The notes: a model not told the origin generated them from the letters alone. A DNA stretch of 7,536 nucleotides from Candidatus Staskawiczbacteria bacterium RIFOXYD1_FULL_32_13 (GCA_001820485.1 MHPU01000026.1:10326-17861), one strand, 5' to 3'. Shown: positions 1-6,288, counted from the first letter of the stretch. Numbers and translations: made by a program.

Positions 1-1
1 A

Positions 2-1279
2 TACAAAGAAACCAAAAACCAGACGGGGGCAGACATTATTGTAGTTACAATGTGCTCTATTCGCCAATCTGCTGTTGACCGAGTTCACTGGCTAGCTGAA
101 AAATTTAGAAAAATTAAACGAGCTCATAAACTACAAACTACTAACTACCCACTACAAACTATTCTTACTGGATGTATTCTAGAAAAAGACAAAAAAATTT
201 TTATAGAAGGATTTGACTATGTTATAGATATAAAAAATATCTCTAAACTAACTCAAATTTTAAATCAAAATAAAAAAATCACTCTTCTCAAATCAAACGA
301 TCGCATCATTTGCGAAGAGTCTAATTATTTAGATATTGAACCAAAGCATTCTTCAAAGTTTTCAGCTTCAGTACCTATAATGACAGGTTGCAACAATTTT
401 TGTGCATATTGTGTGGTCCCATATACTAGAGAAAGAGAAATCTCACGCAAAGCAAAAGACATAATCACTGAAGTTAAAAAATTAGTAAAAAATGGTTACA
501 AAGAAATTTGGCTTTTAGGTCAAAATGTTAATTCTTACAAAGACACGGAAAAGGGTATAAATTTTGCAGAATTATTGAAAATTATAAACAAAATCCCTGG
601 TGATTTTTGGATAAGATATACATCTAGCCACCCAAAAGATTTTAAACAAGATGTTATAGAAGCTATGGCAGACTTGCCCACCGAAGCCTCGGCGAAGGCG
701 GGAGGTAATCATATTACCCCCTACTTAAATTTACCTGTGCAGTCCGGAGATGACAAAGTTTTAAAATCAATGAAACGCTGGTACACTATTGAACAATACA
801 AAAAAATAATTACAGATTTGCGTAAAAAAATACCCAATATTGCAATATCAACAGATATAATTATTGGTTTTCCCGGAGAAATAAAAAAACAATTTAATAA
901 TACTGTAAAATTATTTAAAGACATTAAATATGATATGGCTTATATCAACAAATACTCACCAAGAGCTGGAACCTCTGCATTTAAATTAAAAGACAATATC
1001 TCTTGGCAAGAAAAAAAGCGTCGAGAAAAAGTTTTAACAGATGTTTTAAGAGAAACTGCTTTTGAAAATAACAGAAAACTTATTGGTAAAATTGTAAGAG
1101 TTTTAATTGATAGTCAGAAAAATGGAATTTTTTATGGAAAGTCAGATACTTATAAATCTGTCCGTATTACACCCATCTCTTATTCGCGCGAATTAGAGAT
1201 TGGGCAATTTGTAAATGTAAAAATTATCAAAGCTGATAACTGGAACCTAGAAGGGGATATTTATGAGACAGCAAAATAA
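2..1279 (+). CDS. miaB: tRNA-2-methylthio-N6-dimethylallyladenosine synthase MiaB (5' end outside window)
   Basis: Radical-SAM methylthiotransferase that adds the 2-methylthio group to i6A37 of tRNAs reading UNN codons. The frame is open from base 2, and the residues before the first ATG (base 50) already match the family (ADIIVVTMCSIRQSA), so that ATG is internal and the true start with the first cluster cysteine lies upstream. Visible parts: two of the three N-terminal auxiliary-cluster cysteines (codons at 53 and 173, the latter in LTGC), the radical-SAM CxxxCxxC motif CNNFCAYC (cysteines at 389, 401, 410), the LPVQSGDD motif, and a C-terminal TRAM-like RNA-binding domain from about 1079 to the end. 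Overlap with miaA supports MiaB over the related RimO or MtaB. Oddities: about 12 extra residues (TEASAKAGGNHI) before PYLNLPVQSG, coded by a GC-rich element, and a short repeat before LTGC. Confidence 0.95.
   Translation, partial: YKETKNQTGADIIVVTMCSIRQSAVDRVHWLAEKFRKIKRAHKLQTTNYPLQTILTGCILEKDKKIFIEGFDYVIDIKNISKLTQILNQNKKITLLKSNDRIICEESNYLDIEPKHSSKFSASVPIMTGCNNFCAYCVVPYTREREISRKAKDIITEVKKLVKNGYKEIWLLGQNVNSYKDTEKGINFAELLKIINKIPGDFWIRYTSSHPKDFKQDVIEAMADLPTEASAKAGGNHITPYLNLPVQSGDDKVLKSMKRWYTIEQYKKIITDLRKKIPNIAISTDIIIGFPGEIKKQFNNTVKLFKDIKYDMAYINKYSPRAGTSAFKLKDNISWQEKKRREKVLTDVLRETAFENNRKLIGKIVRVLIDSQKNGIFYGKSDTYKSVRITPISYSRELEIGQFVNVKIIKADNWNLEGDIYETAK
130..161 (+). repeat. short direct repeat (ACTACAAACTA x2) inside miaB
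   Basis: The 11-mer ACTACAAACTA occurs at 130-140 and again at 151-161, exactly 21 bases (seven codons) apart, with the related CTAACTACC between. It codes for LQTTNYPLQT just before the conserved ILTGC. The region lies in a variable linker, so it may be a small in-frame repeat insertion or expansion. Chance in a low-complexity AT-rich stretch is possible. Confidence 0.45.
677..702 (+). repeat. GC-rich imperfect palindrome inserted in frame in miaB
   Basis: These 26 bases are 20/26 G+C in otherwise AT-rich sequence. The ends pair (CCCaCC with GGcGGG) around a GCC..GGC core, and the sequence resembles a dispersed CCCGCCTTCGCC-type repeat known to me from CPR-like genomes. It codes for PTEASAKAG, which interrupts the usual short link between ADLP and the YLNLPVQSG motif. 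A second small perfect hairpin, GGTAAT-CAT-ATTACC, follows at 704-718 and may belong to the same insert. Confidence 0.65.
1249..1256 (+). promoter_or_regulatory. ribosome binding site of miaA, inside miaB
   Basis: AGAAGGGG lies six bases before the ATG at 1263, inside the end of miaB. It supports this start and a translationally coupled miaB-miaA pair. It is the clearest Shine-Dalgarno-like site in the window. Confidence 0.55.
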
Positions 1280-2252
1280 AAATAATAAATTAATTGTGAT
1301 TTTGGGACCTACGGCTTCTGGCAAAACCGGAATGTCTGTTAAATTAGCCAAAAAATATAATGGCGAAATTATTTCTGCAGATTCAAGACAAGTTTACAAA
1401 GGTTTAAATATTGGTTCTGGCAAGATTACTAAAAAAGAAATGCAAAGCATTCCTCATTATCTTTTAGACGTGGCAAATCCCAAAAATAGATTCTCTGCAT
1501 TTAAATATCAGAAACTAACTCAAAAAGCTATAAAAAAAATCCAAGAAAAAAACAAGCTCCCCTTCATGGTTGGCGGAACTGGTTTTTACATACAATCTGT
1601 TGTAGATGGCATTGTTTTGCCAGAAGTAAAACCCAATTGGAAATTAAGAACAAAGCTTGAAAAAAAATCTAACGAGGAATTGTTTTTAATACTTCAAAAA
1701 TTAGATCCAATTCGCGCTCAAAATATTGACCAACACAATCCCCGTAGACTACTGCGAGCTTTAGAAATTATTATAACCACCAAAAAACCAGTCCCTACAT
1801 TCACTCGTCATTGCGAGGAGCTCACAAGCGACGAAGCAATCTCAACGACTGGGATTGCCACGCCATCGCCCATCGGCTCGGCTCGCAATGATGGACTGAA
1901 TATTTTACAAATTGGCATAAAAAAAAACAAGCAAGAATTAGCTAAGTTAATAAATAAAAGGCTCATTACAAGATTAAAAAATAATGCAATGATAAATGAA
2001 GTAAAAAAACTTCACAAACAAGGTATTTCTTGGAAAAGATTTGAAGAACTTGGGCTAGAATATAAATTTGTTGCACAATACCTACAGAATAAAATCACAA
2101 ATAAAGAAATGCAACAAAAAATTCAGATTGAATCTCTGCATTTTGCAAAAAGACAAATGACATGGTTTAAACGTGACAAACGCATAAAATGGGTAAACAA
2201 CTACAAACAAGCTGAAAAATTAGTCAAAAGCTTCTTGAAGCGAGGCAAATGA
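1263..2252 (+). CDS. miaA: tRNA dimethylallyltransferase MiaA, with a 30-residue repeat-coded insert
   Basis: Transfers dimethylallyl from DMAPP to N6 of A37 in tRNAs, giving i6A, the substrate of MiaB next door. Motifs: P-loop GPTASGKT (residues 15-22), DSRQVYKGLNIGSGK (40-54), VGGTGFYIQ, NPRRLLRALEI, and the late AKRQMTWFKRD motif. The start overlaps miaB by 17 bases and has its own Shine-Dalgarno. The protein is 329 residues against roughly 300 usual; the excess is residues 182-211, coded wholly by a palindromic repeat and inserted between the LRALE helix region and the LQIGI strand. The last residues (KRGK) and the stop lie in a copy of the terminator's left arm. Function is probably kept, since all visible core motifs are intact, but the insert's effect is unknown. 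Confidence 0.96.
   Translation: MRQQNKNNKLIVILGPTASGKTGMSVKLAKKYNGEIISADSRQVYKGLNIGSGKITKKEMQSIPHYLLDVANPKNRFSAFKYQKLTQKAIKKIQEKNKLPFMVGGTGFYIQSVVDGIVLPEVKPNWKLRTKLEKKSNEELFLILQKLDPIRAQNIDQHNPRRLLRALEIIITTKKPVPTFTRHCEELTSDEAISTTGIATPSPIGSARNDGLNILQIGIKKNKQELAKLINKRLITRLKNNAMINEVKKLHKQGISWKRFEELGLEYKFVAQYLQNKITNKEMQQKIQIESLHFAKRQMTWFKRDKRIKWVNNYKQAEKLVKSFLKRGK
1806..1893 (+). repeat. 88-bp palindromic repeat element inserted in frame in miaA
   Basis: The outer arms TCATTGCGAG (1808-1817) and CTCGCAATGA (1882-1891) are perfect 10-base inverted repeats. An inner hairpin pairs GCAATC (1836-1841) with GATTGC (1853-1858). The element is GC-rich and matches, from memory, a widely dispersed bacterial repeat recognisable in translation as RHCEE..SDEAIS..ARND. 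It is read in frame without a stop, giving about 30 residues foreign to MiaA. Confidence 0.85.
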
Positions 2253-2260
2253 ACTTTTTT
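2239..2260 (+). repeat. first copy of terminator left arm, overlapping the miaA stop
   Basis: AGCGAGGCAAATGAACTTTT here closely matches AGCGAGGCAATAAACTTTTT at 2274-2293, about 35 bases downstream. The miaA stop TGA (2250-2252) lies inside this copy. It could also pair with the right arm at 2345-2372, giving an alternative stem. Confidence 0.6.
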
Positions 2261-2267
2261 AGTAAAC

Positions 2268-2372
2268 AAAAAAAGCGAGGCAATAAACTTTTTGAAGTCC
2301 CTGGTCCACTTGCCCGTAGAGGCAAAGGGGGTTACCAGCTACGGAAAAAAGTTTGTTGCCGAGCCTTTTTTT
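2268..2372. terminator. long bidirectional terminator-like hairpin between convergent miaA and gatB
   Basis: Left arm 2268-2293 (A7 GCGAGGCAATAAAC T5) pairs imperfectly with right arm 2345-2372 (A6 GTTTGTTGCCGAGCC T7): over 20 pairs with a bulge, two mismatches and one G-U. T-runs follow the stem on both strands, so either transcript could stop here. The enclosed 51 bases hold further inverted repeats: CTGGT/ACCAG (2301-2305, 2334-2338), TTGCC/GGCAA (2310-2314, 2321-2325) and, as an alternative, CCGTAG/CTACGG (2314-2319, 2339-2344). It ends two bases before the gatB stop. This is a much larger structure than an ordinary terminator and may be a repeat element serving as one. Confidence 0.75.
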
Positions 2373-2374
2373 AA

Positions 2375-3868
2375 TCACACCAATTTTTTAAGTAATTCAT
2401 GAACTTTTCCTGGATTGGCAGTTCCACGAGTAGATGCCATTACCTGACCTGCTAAAAATTGCATTGCATTTTGCTTACCAGCCTTAAAATCTGCGACCAC
2501 TTTAGGATTTTTTTCAATAACTTCTTTTATAATTTTTTCAAGCTCTCCATCATCTTTCATTTGTCCCCAATTATTCTCTTTAACTATATCAGAAGGATCA
2601 GCGCCCGTATTAAACATTTCTATTAATAGCATTTTAGCTACTTTGCTAGAAATTTCTTCTTTATAAATCATCTTAATAAATTCGGCAAAATTTTCTGAAG
2701 TTATTTTAAATTCTGTTTCCACAAATTCTTTTCCCAATAATAAACCCTTAACATCAGAAATAAGATAATTTGCTAATAATTTTGAAACTTTTATGTGAGC
2801 TTCTCCTGTTTCTTCTTCTCTTGTCCATTCCTCAAATTCCGAAACTACTTTCTCATAATATTCACTTAAATCTTTGTTTGTAACAAAAAACTCAATAGAA
2901 TCATTGTCTAAACCAAACTCTTTTTTAAACCTTTCTCTTTTTTGCTCTGGTAATTCTGACATAGTTGTTTTTATATTAATAATATAATCTTCTTTAAAAT
3001 ACATTGGAGGCAAATCTGGCTCTGGAAAATATCTATAATCATGAGCTTCTTCCTTCTCTCTTTGCGAAAATGTTATTTCTTTTTTATCATGCCAACCACG
3101 CGTTTCTTGCACAACTTTTTCTCCATTTTCAAGCAATTCTGTTTGCCTTGCTATTTCAAAATCAACTGCTTTTTCTACAACGCGAAAAGAATTTAAATTT
3201 TTAATTTCTACTTTTGTACCAAGTTTTATCTGCCCTGAGCCTGTCGAAGGGCTTACAGATATATTTACCTCAACTCTCATCTGTCCTTTTTCCATATTTG
3301 CATCAGAAACATTTAAATATCTTAAAATTAATTGTAATTCTTCTGCAAATGCTTTAGCTTCTTTGCCAGAAGTAATATCTGGCTCTGTAACCAATTCCAT
3401 TAAAGGCACGCCTGCTCTATTATAATTTACTAAAGAATAGTTTTCACCTTCAGAGCTTCGATTACCCTCAGCTTCTGCAAGATGAACAAGACTTCCTGTA
3501 TCTTCTTCTAAATGAATTCTTGTAATACCTATTTTTTTGTCCCCAATCTTTAAAAAACCTTTGCCACATAAAGGCTGATCATATTGAGAAATTTGATAAC
3601 CTTTTGGTAAGTCCGGATAAAAATAATTTTTTCTATCAAATTTTGACTCTTTGGCAATTTCGCAATTTAAAGCCATTCCGGTTTTGATAACCATTTTAAT
3701 TGCCTCTTCGTTAGCCACAGGTAAAGCTCCGGGATGTGCCATGCACACATGACAAATATTAAAATTTGGCCTTTTTTCATCAGGGTCATTTTTACAAGAG
3801 CAAAACATCTTAGAATTTGTTTTAAGCTCTGTATGAATTTCCAGTCCAATTGTTGGTTTGTATGTCAT
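2375..3868 (-). CDS. gatB: Asp-tRNA(Asn)/Glu-tRNA(Gln) amidotransferase subunit B
   Basis: GatB is the kinase/tRNA-binding subunit of GatCAB, which phosphorylates and amidates Glu-tRNA(Gln) (and Asp-tRNA(Asn)) using ammonia released by GatA. The protein has 497 residues, near the family length. Motifs: IGLEIHTELKTNSK at the N-terminus, four cysteines (23, 25, 39, 42) of the kind forming a metal site in some GatBs, SKFDRKNYFYPDLPKGYQIS (66-85), LGTKVEIKNLNSFR (216-229), DYRYFPEPDLPP, and the C-terminal YqeY-like tail ending GQVMASTRGTANP. It starts four bases after the upstream phosphatase stop and is last in the minus-strand run. gatA and gatC are not here. Residues 207-213 (PSTGSGQ) are coded by a GC-rich dispersed repeat just before the LGTKVE motif. 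Confidence 0.97.
   Translation of the reverse strand: MTYKPTIGLEIHTELKTNSKMFCSCKNDPDEKRPNFNICHVCMAHPGALPVANEEAIKMVIKTGMALNCEIAKESKFDRKNYFYPDLPKGYQISQYDQPLCGKGFLKIGDKKIGITRIHLEEDTGSLVHLAEAEGNRSSEGENYSLVNYNRAGVPLMELVTEPDITSGKEAKAFAEELQLILRYLNVSDANMEKGQMRVEVNISVSPSTGSGQIKLGTKVEIKNLNSFRVVEKAVDFEIARQTELLENGEKVVQETRGWHDKKEITFSQREKEEAHDYRYFPEPDLPPMYFKEDYIINIKTTMSELPEQKRERFKKEFGLDNDSIEFFVTNKDLSEYYEKVVSEFEEWTREEETGEAHIKVSKLLANYLISDVKGLLLGKEFVETEFKITSENFAEFIKMIYKEEISSKVAKMLLIEMFNTGADPSDIVKENNWGQMKDDGELEKIIKEVIEKNPKVVADFKAGKQNAMQFLAGQVMASTRGTANPGKVHELLKKLV
3228..3260 (-). repeat. CCCTGAGC..GTCGAAGGG palindromic element in frame in gatB
   Basis: Plus-strand CCCTGAGCCTGTCGAAGGG (3233-3251) has GCCCT/AGGGC ends and is flanked by a further inverted pair, ATCTG (3228-3232) and CAGAT (3256-3260). 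On the gatB strand it reads PSTGSGQ. The same element with a loop one base longer occurs in folA at 5212-5231. It matches a repeat I know as widely dispersed in environmental bacterial genomes. Confidence 0.8.
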
Positions 3869-3872
3869 AATT

Positions 3873-4655
3873 TTATTTATTGATTATATCTAAAATTTCT
3901 TTGTGAATTTTTGTTCCGTTTGTTGTTAAAAATATATTGTTTTTATCACTTTTCTCTTCAACACCATCTAAATCAGTTACTAAAGCTCCTGCCTCCTTGG
4001 CAATTAATTTACCAGGGATAAAATCATGCAATGGGCAATTACTAAAAATTATTCCTTCAATTTTTCCAACACCTAAAAGACAAAAATCTAAAAGACAAGA
4101 CCAATTCATCAAACATCTTTTCGCTTTCAGATGACTTAATTCTGTGAATAATTTCTCTTGAATATTAGTTGCATCACCATATTCTGTTACAACAGATACG
4201 CTAGAATTTGTTAAATTAGATTCGTCGTTTACATGTATCTTTTTACCATTTAAATACGCACCTTTTCCTTTTTCCGCAAAATACATATTGTCTAAAATTG
4301 GATTATAAACTACACCAAAAATAATTTCACTACCTTTTAATAAACCAACACCAATTGAAAAATATGGAATCCCTAAAACAAAATTGTTTGTGCCATCTAA
4401 AGGATCAATTACAAAAGTATATTCAGAACCATTTTTTTTCTCACCATTTTCTTCAGCTATAATATTATATTTGGGAAATTTTTTATTTAAAATTTTTAAT
4501 ATTACTTCTTCAGACTCCATATCAGCTTTAGTTTTAAAATCAGCTGGAATTGTTTTTCCTGTTATTTTTATATTTTTACCAAAATACTTTTTTACAACCT
4601 CTCCACCTGCTCTAGCTGCTTTTATTATTTCTAAATAATCTTTATTTATTTTCAT
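3873..4655 (-). CDS. inositol monophosphatase-family phosphatase
   Basis: Mg-dependent, Li-sensitive-type sugar phosphatase fold (IMPase/SuhB/CysQ/FBPase-like); 260 residues from the chosen start. Metal-site motifs: TKAD (42-45), EE (68-69), IDPLDGTNNF (83-92) and D211 in the LHDFIPGKLIAKEAGALVTD region, the counterpart of WDxAAG with histidine replacing tryptophan. The frame is open further up to an ATG at 4727, but that 24-residue extension is hydrophobic, unlike the family, and lies over the preceding membrane-protein gene. MKINKDYLEIIKAARAGGE at 4655 fits the usual N-terminus and gives a 14-base overlap typical of coupled genes. The substrate cannot be read from sequence: inositol phosphate, fructose bisphosphate, PAP and others are possible. 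Confidence 0.92.
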   Translation of the reverse strand: MKINKDYLEIIKAARAGGEVVKKYFGKNIKITGKTIPADFKTKADMESEEVILKILNKKFPKYNIIAEENGEKKNGSEYTFVIDPLDGTNNFVLGIPYFSIGVGLLKGSEIIFGVVYNPILDNMYFAEKGKGAYLNGKKIHVNDESNLTNSSVSVVTEYGDATNIQEKLFTELSHLKAKRCLMNWSCLLDFCLLGVGKIEGIIFSNCPLHDFIPGKLIAKEAGALVTDLDGVEEKSDKNNIFLTTNGTKIHKEILDIINK

Positions 4656-4893
4656 CTTTTTTAACTTTATCTGTTTTATAAAACCATTCATAAATACCAA
4701 AAGCCCACACAAAAGTATAAATAACACTTATAAAAAATACTCCCCACTGCTTATTTATATAGGAAGTTATTATCCAAAATGGCTGGGACAAAAAACCTAC
4801 CACAAAGCCCCATTTGTTTTTTTTAGAAACCAAAATAATAGCAGAAATACTTAAAATTGATAATGCAATTTGTGAAATAAAATCCCAATCCAT
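4642..4893 (-). CDS. small three-helix membrane protein, PnuC/SemiSWEET (PQ-loop)-like
   Basis: An 83-residue protein with three hydrophobic helices (about 5-22, 28-46, 50-70) and a lysine-rich cytosolic-type tail (KTDKVKKDENK). The pattern KNKWGFVVGFLSQPFWIITSYINKQWG resembles the repeated three-helix unit of PnuC vitamin-precursor transporters and SemiSWEETs, which act as dimers of such units. It lies between folA and the phosphatase: 22 bases after the folA stop, and overlapping the next start by 14 bases. A weak AAGG lies 13 bases before the ATG. A role in uptake of a nucleotide, vitamin or folate-related compound would suit the thyA-folA context but is inference only. Family assignment rests on pattern, not on a search. 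Confidence 0.7.
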   Translation of the reverse strand: MDWDFISQIALSILSISAIILVSKKNKWGFVVGFLSQPFWIITSYINKQWGVFFISVIYTFVWAFGIYEWFYKTDKVKKDENK

Positions 4894-4916
4894 ATATTTA
4901 ATTATACCTTAATATA

Positions 4917-5450
4917 TCAAATTCTGTCTAAAACTACAAACGAATACGAATATTTATTTTTTTCATCTGGCTCAAAATCTTGTTTGCTAACTTCTTTAAA
5001 ATCTATTATATTAAACTCCGGGAAATATGTATCGCCCTCAAAATCTTGATGTATATAAGTTAAATATAACCTATCAACCAAAGGTAAAAATTGTTTATAT
5101 ACAAAAGCCCCTCCACAAATCATAACTTCATCGTTACCTTGATTTAAAGATAGTTCTTTAGCAACTTCTAAAGCCTTATCAATTGAACTAACCAAAAAAC
5201 AATTATTTTTACCCTGAGCGGAGTCGAAGGGCTCCGAAATTTTGTAATCTGGCTTGTCGCATAATATAATATGTTTTCTATTTGGCAAAGGCCTTTCTCC
5301 GATTGACTTGAAAGTGTTTAATCCAAGAATAATTATTTTACCTTGTGTCTTTTCTTTAAAATACTTAAAATCAGCTGGCAAATGCCAAGGTAAACCGTTT
5401 TTACTCCCAATTACTCTATTTTTAGCTATAGCTGCAATTATTGAAATCAT
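4917..5450 (-). CDS. folA: dihydrofolate reductase
   Basis: Reduces dihydrofolate, produced by ThyA, to tetrahydrofolate with NADPH. 177 residues, slightly long for the family. Motifs: N-terminal IAAIAKNRVIG, LPWHLPADFKYFK with W22, catalytic D27 and F31 in E. coli register, RPLPNRKHIIL with R58 for the folate glutamate, ICGGAFVY (GG at 113-114) and DTYFPEF. The position matching E. coli R44, which contacts the NADPH 2'-phosphate side, is leucine here (LGLNTF instead of MGRxTF). Residues 74-80 (PFDSAQG) come from an inserted palindromic repeat in the variable stretch before VSSIDKAL. It starts two bases after the thyA stop, with no Shine-Dalgarno, so translational coupling is likely. Confidence 0.96.
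   Translation of the reverse strand: MISIIAAIAKNRVIGSKNGLPWHLPADFKYFKEKTQGKIIILGLNTFKSIGERPLPNRKHIILCDKPDYKISEPFDSAQGKNNCFLVSSIDKALEVAKELSLNQGNDEVMICGGAFVYKQFLPLVDRLYLTYIHQDFEGDTYFPEFNIIDFKEVSKQDFEPDEKNKYSYSFVVLDRI
5212..5231 (-). repeat. second CCCTGAGC..GTCGAAGGG element, in frame in folA
   Basis: Plus-strand CCCTGAGCGGAGTCGAAGGG shares both arms with the gatB copy (3233-3251) but has GGA instead of CT in the centre. On the folA strand it is read CCC TTC GAC TCC GCT CAG GG, giving PFDSAQG, one base out of register with the gatB reading (CCT TCG ACA GGC TCA GGG). GAGC (5217-5220) and GCTC (5231-5234) can also pair. Confidence 0.8.
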
Positions 5451-5452
5451 AT

Positions 5453-6277
5453 TTATACTGCCATTGGGGCTTTAATTGTAGGGTGATATTTATAATCAAT
5501 TAATTTTATATCTTCCATTTTAAAATCCTCTAAATTTTTAATATCTGGATTAATCCAAATTTTTGGCAAAGCATAAGGCTCGCGAGTCATTTGTTCTTTA
5601 ACTTGCTCAAAATGATTTAAATAAATATGCGTATCTCCCAAAATATGCACAAATTCATGCGGAATTAAACCTGTAACTTGAGCCACCATATGTAATAAAA
5701 GTGAATATGAAGCAATATTAAATGGAACTCCCAAAAATGTATCACAGCTTCTTTGGTACATTAATAATGACAATTTTTTATCTACACAATAAAAATGAAA
5801 CATTAAATGACACGGTGGCAGAGCCATCATATCTAATTCTGCAGGATTCCAAGCTGACACAATAATTCTTCTATCACTTGGATTTTCTTTTAATTTTTTA
5901 ATTGCAATTGCAATTTGATCCACTGGTACATCCGTATATGGAGATTTCCAACTTCTCCACTGCACTCCATAAACTCTGCCTAAGTCACCCTCGAACTTAG
6001 CTTTTGGCTTCCAATAATCAGCATTGGCATTACCATCCCAAATGTGACAACCCATTTCATTTAGCTTTTTATTATCACTAGAGCCCGACAAAAACCATAA
6101 CAATTCAGCTTTCATTGTTTCAAAAGCTAATTTTTTAGTTGTCATTGCAGGAAACCCATCTTGCATATTAAACCTCATTAAATTGCCAAAAATAGCCCTG
6201 GAACCAACTCCAGTTCGGTCAGGCCTATCTGTGCCCTCATCCATTATTTTTTTTAACAAATCTAAATATTGTTTCAT
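5453..6277 (-). CDS. thyA: thymidylate synthase (ThyA type)
   Basis: Methylates dUMP to dTMP with methylene-tetrahydrofolate, releasing dihydrofolate that FolA, encoded next, recycles. 274 residues, full length. Motifs: DRTGVGSRAIFG (20-31) with the phosphate-binding arginine R21, R136-R137 in DRRIIVSAWNP, catalytic Cys156 in LPPCHLMF, QRSCDTFLGVPFNIASY (175-191) with R176, D179 and N187, and GDTHIYLNH with H217 and Y219. The C-terminus ends in the usual APMAV. It starts 11 bases after the CYTH gene stop and ends two bases before folA. No obvious Shine-Dalgarno; the upstream bases are nearly all A/T. Unlike miaB, miaA, gatB and folA, it carries no repeat insert. Confidence 0.98.
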   Translation of the reverse strand: MKQYLDLLKKIMDEGTDRPDRTGVGSRAIFGNLMRFNMQDGFPAMTTKKLAFETMKAELLWFLSGSSDNKKLNEMGCHIWDGNANADYWKPKAKFEGDLGRVYGVQWRSWKSPYTDVPVDQIAIAIKKLKENPSDRRIIVSAWNPAELDMMALPPCHLMFHFYCVDKKLSLLMYQRSCDTFLGVPFNIASYSLLLHMVAQVTGLIPHEFVHILGDTHIYLNHFEQVKEQMTREPYALPKIWINPDIKNLEDFKMEDIKLIDYKYHPTIKAPMAV

Positions 6278-6288
6278 ATTTTTATAAT

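Noticed and set aside
50..52. ATG at base 50 as the start of miaB
   Set aside because: Upstream codons in the same frame already encode conserved MiaB sequence (ADIIVVT before MCSIRQSA), so this methionine is internal and the gene is cut by the window edge.
721..924. Minus-strand open frame inside miaB, and similar frames opposite gatB, folA, the phosphatase and the 117-aa gene
   Set aside because: All lie antisense to or out of frame with well-supported genes, show no family motifs, and are expected by chance in AT-rich sequence.
2250..2252. TGA recoding (glycine code of Gracilibacteria/Absconditabacteria)
   Set aside because: miaA, gatB and folA end at TGA exactly where family alignments expect the C-terminus, and tryptophan uses TGG, so the standard bacterial code fits.
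4072..4098. Direct repeat CTAAAAGACAA in the phosphatase gene
   Set aside because: It encodes CLLDFCLLG, which aligns without length change to the family's GSxALDLCxVAxG segment, so it is ordinary coding sequence rather than an insert.
4656..4727. Longer phosphatase start with a hydrophobic N-terminal extension that could look like a signal or membrane segment
   Set aside because: The extension is the out-of-frame shadow of the membrane-protein gene; the IMPase-family N-terminus begins at MKINKDY (4655).
6186..6245. GC-richer patch near the thyA start as a further repeat element
   Set aside because: It encodes the conserved GTDRPDRTGVGSRAIFG motif; the base composition follows from the required residues.
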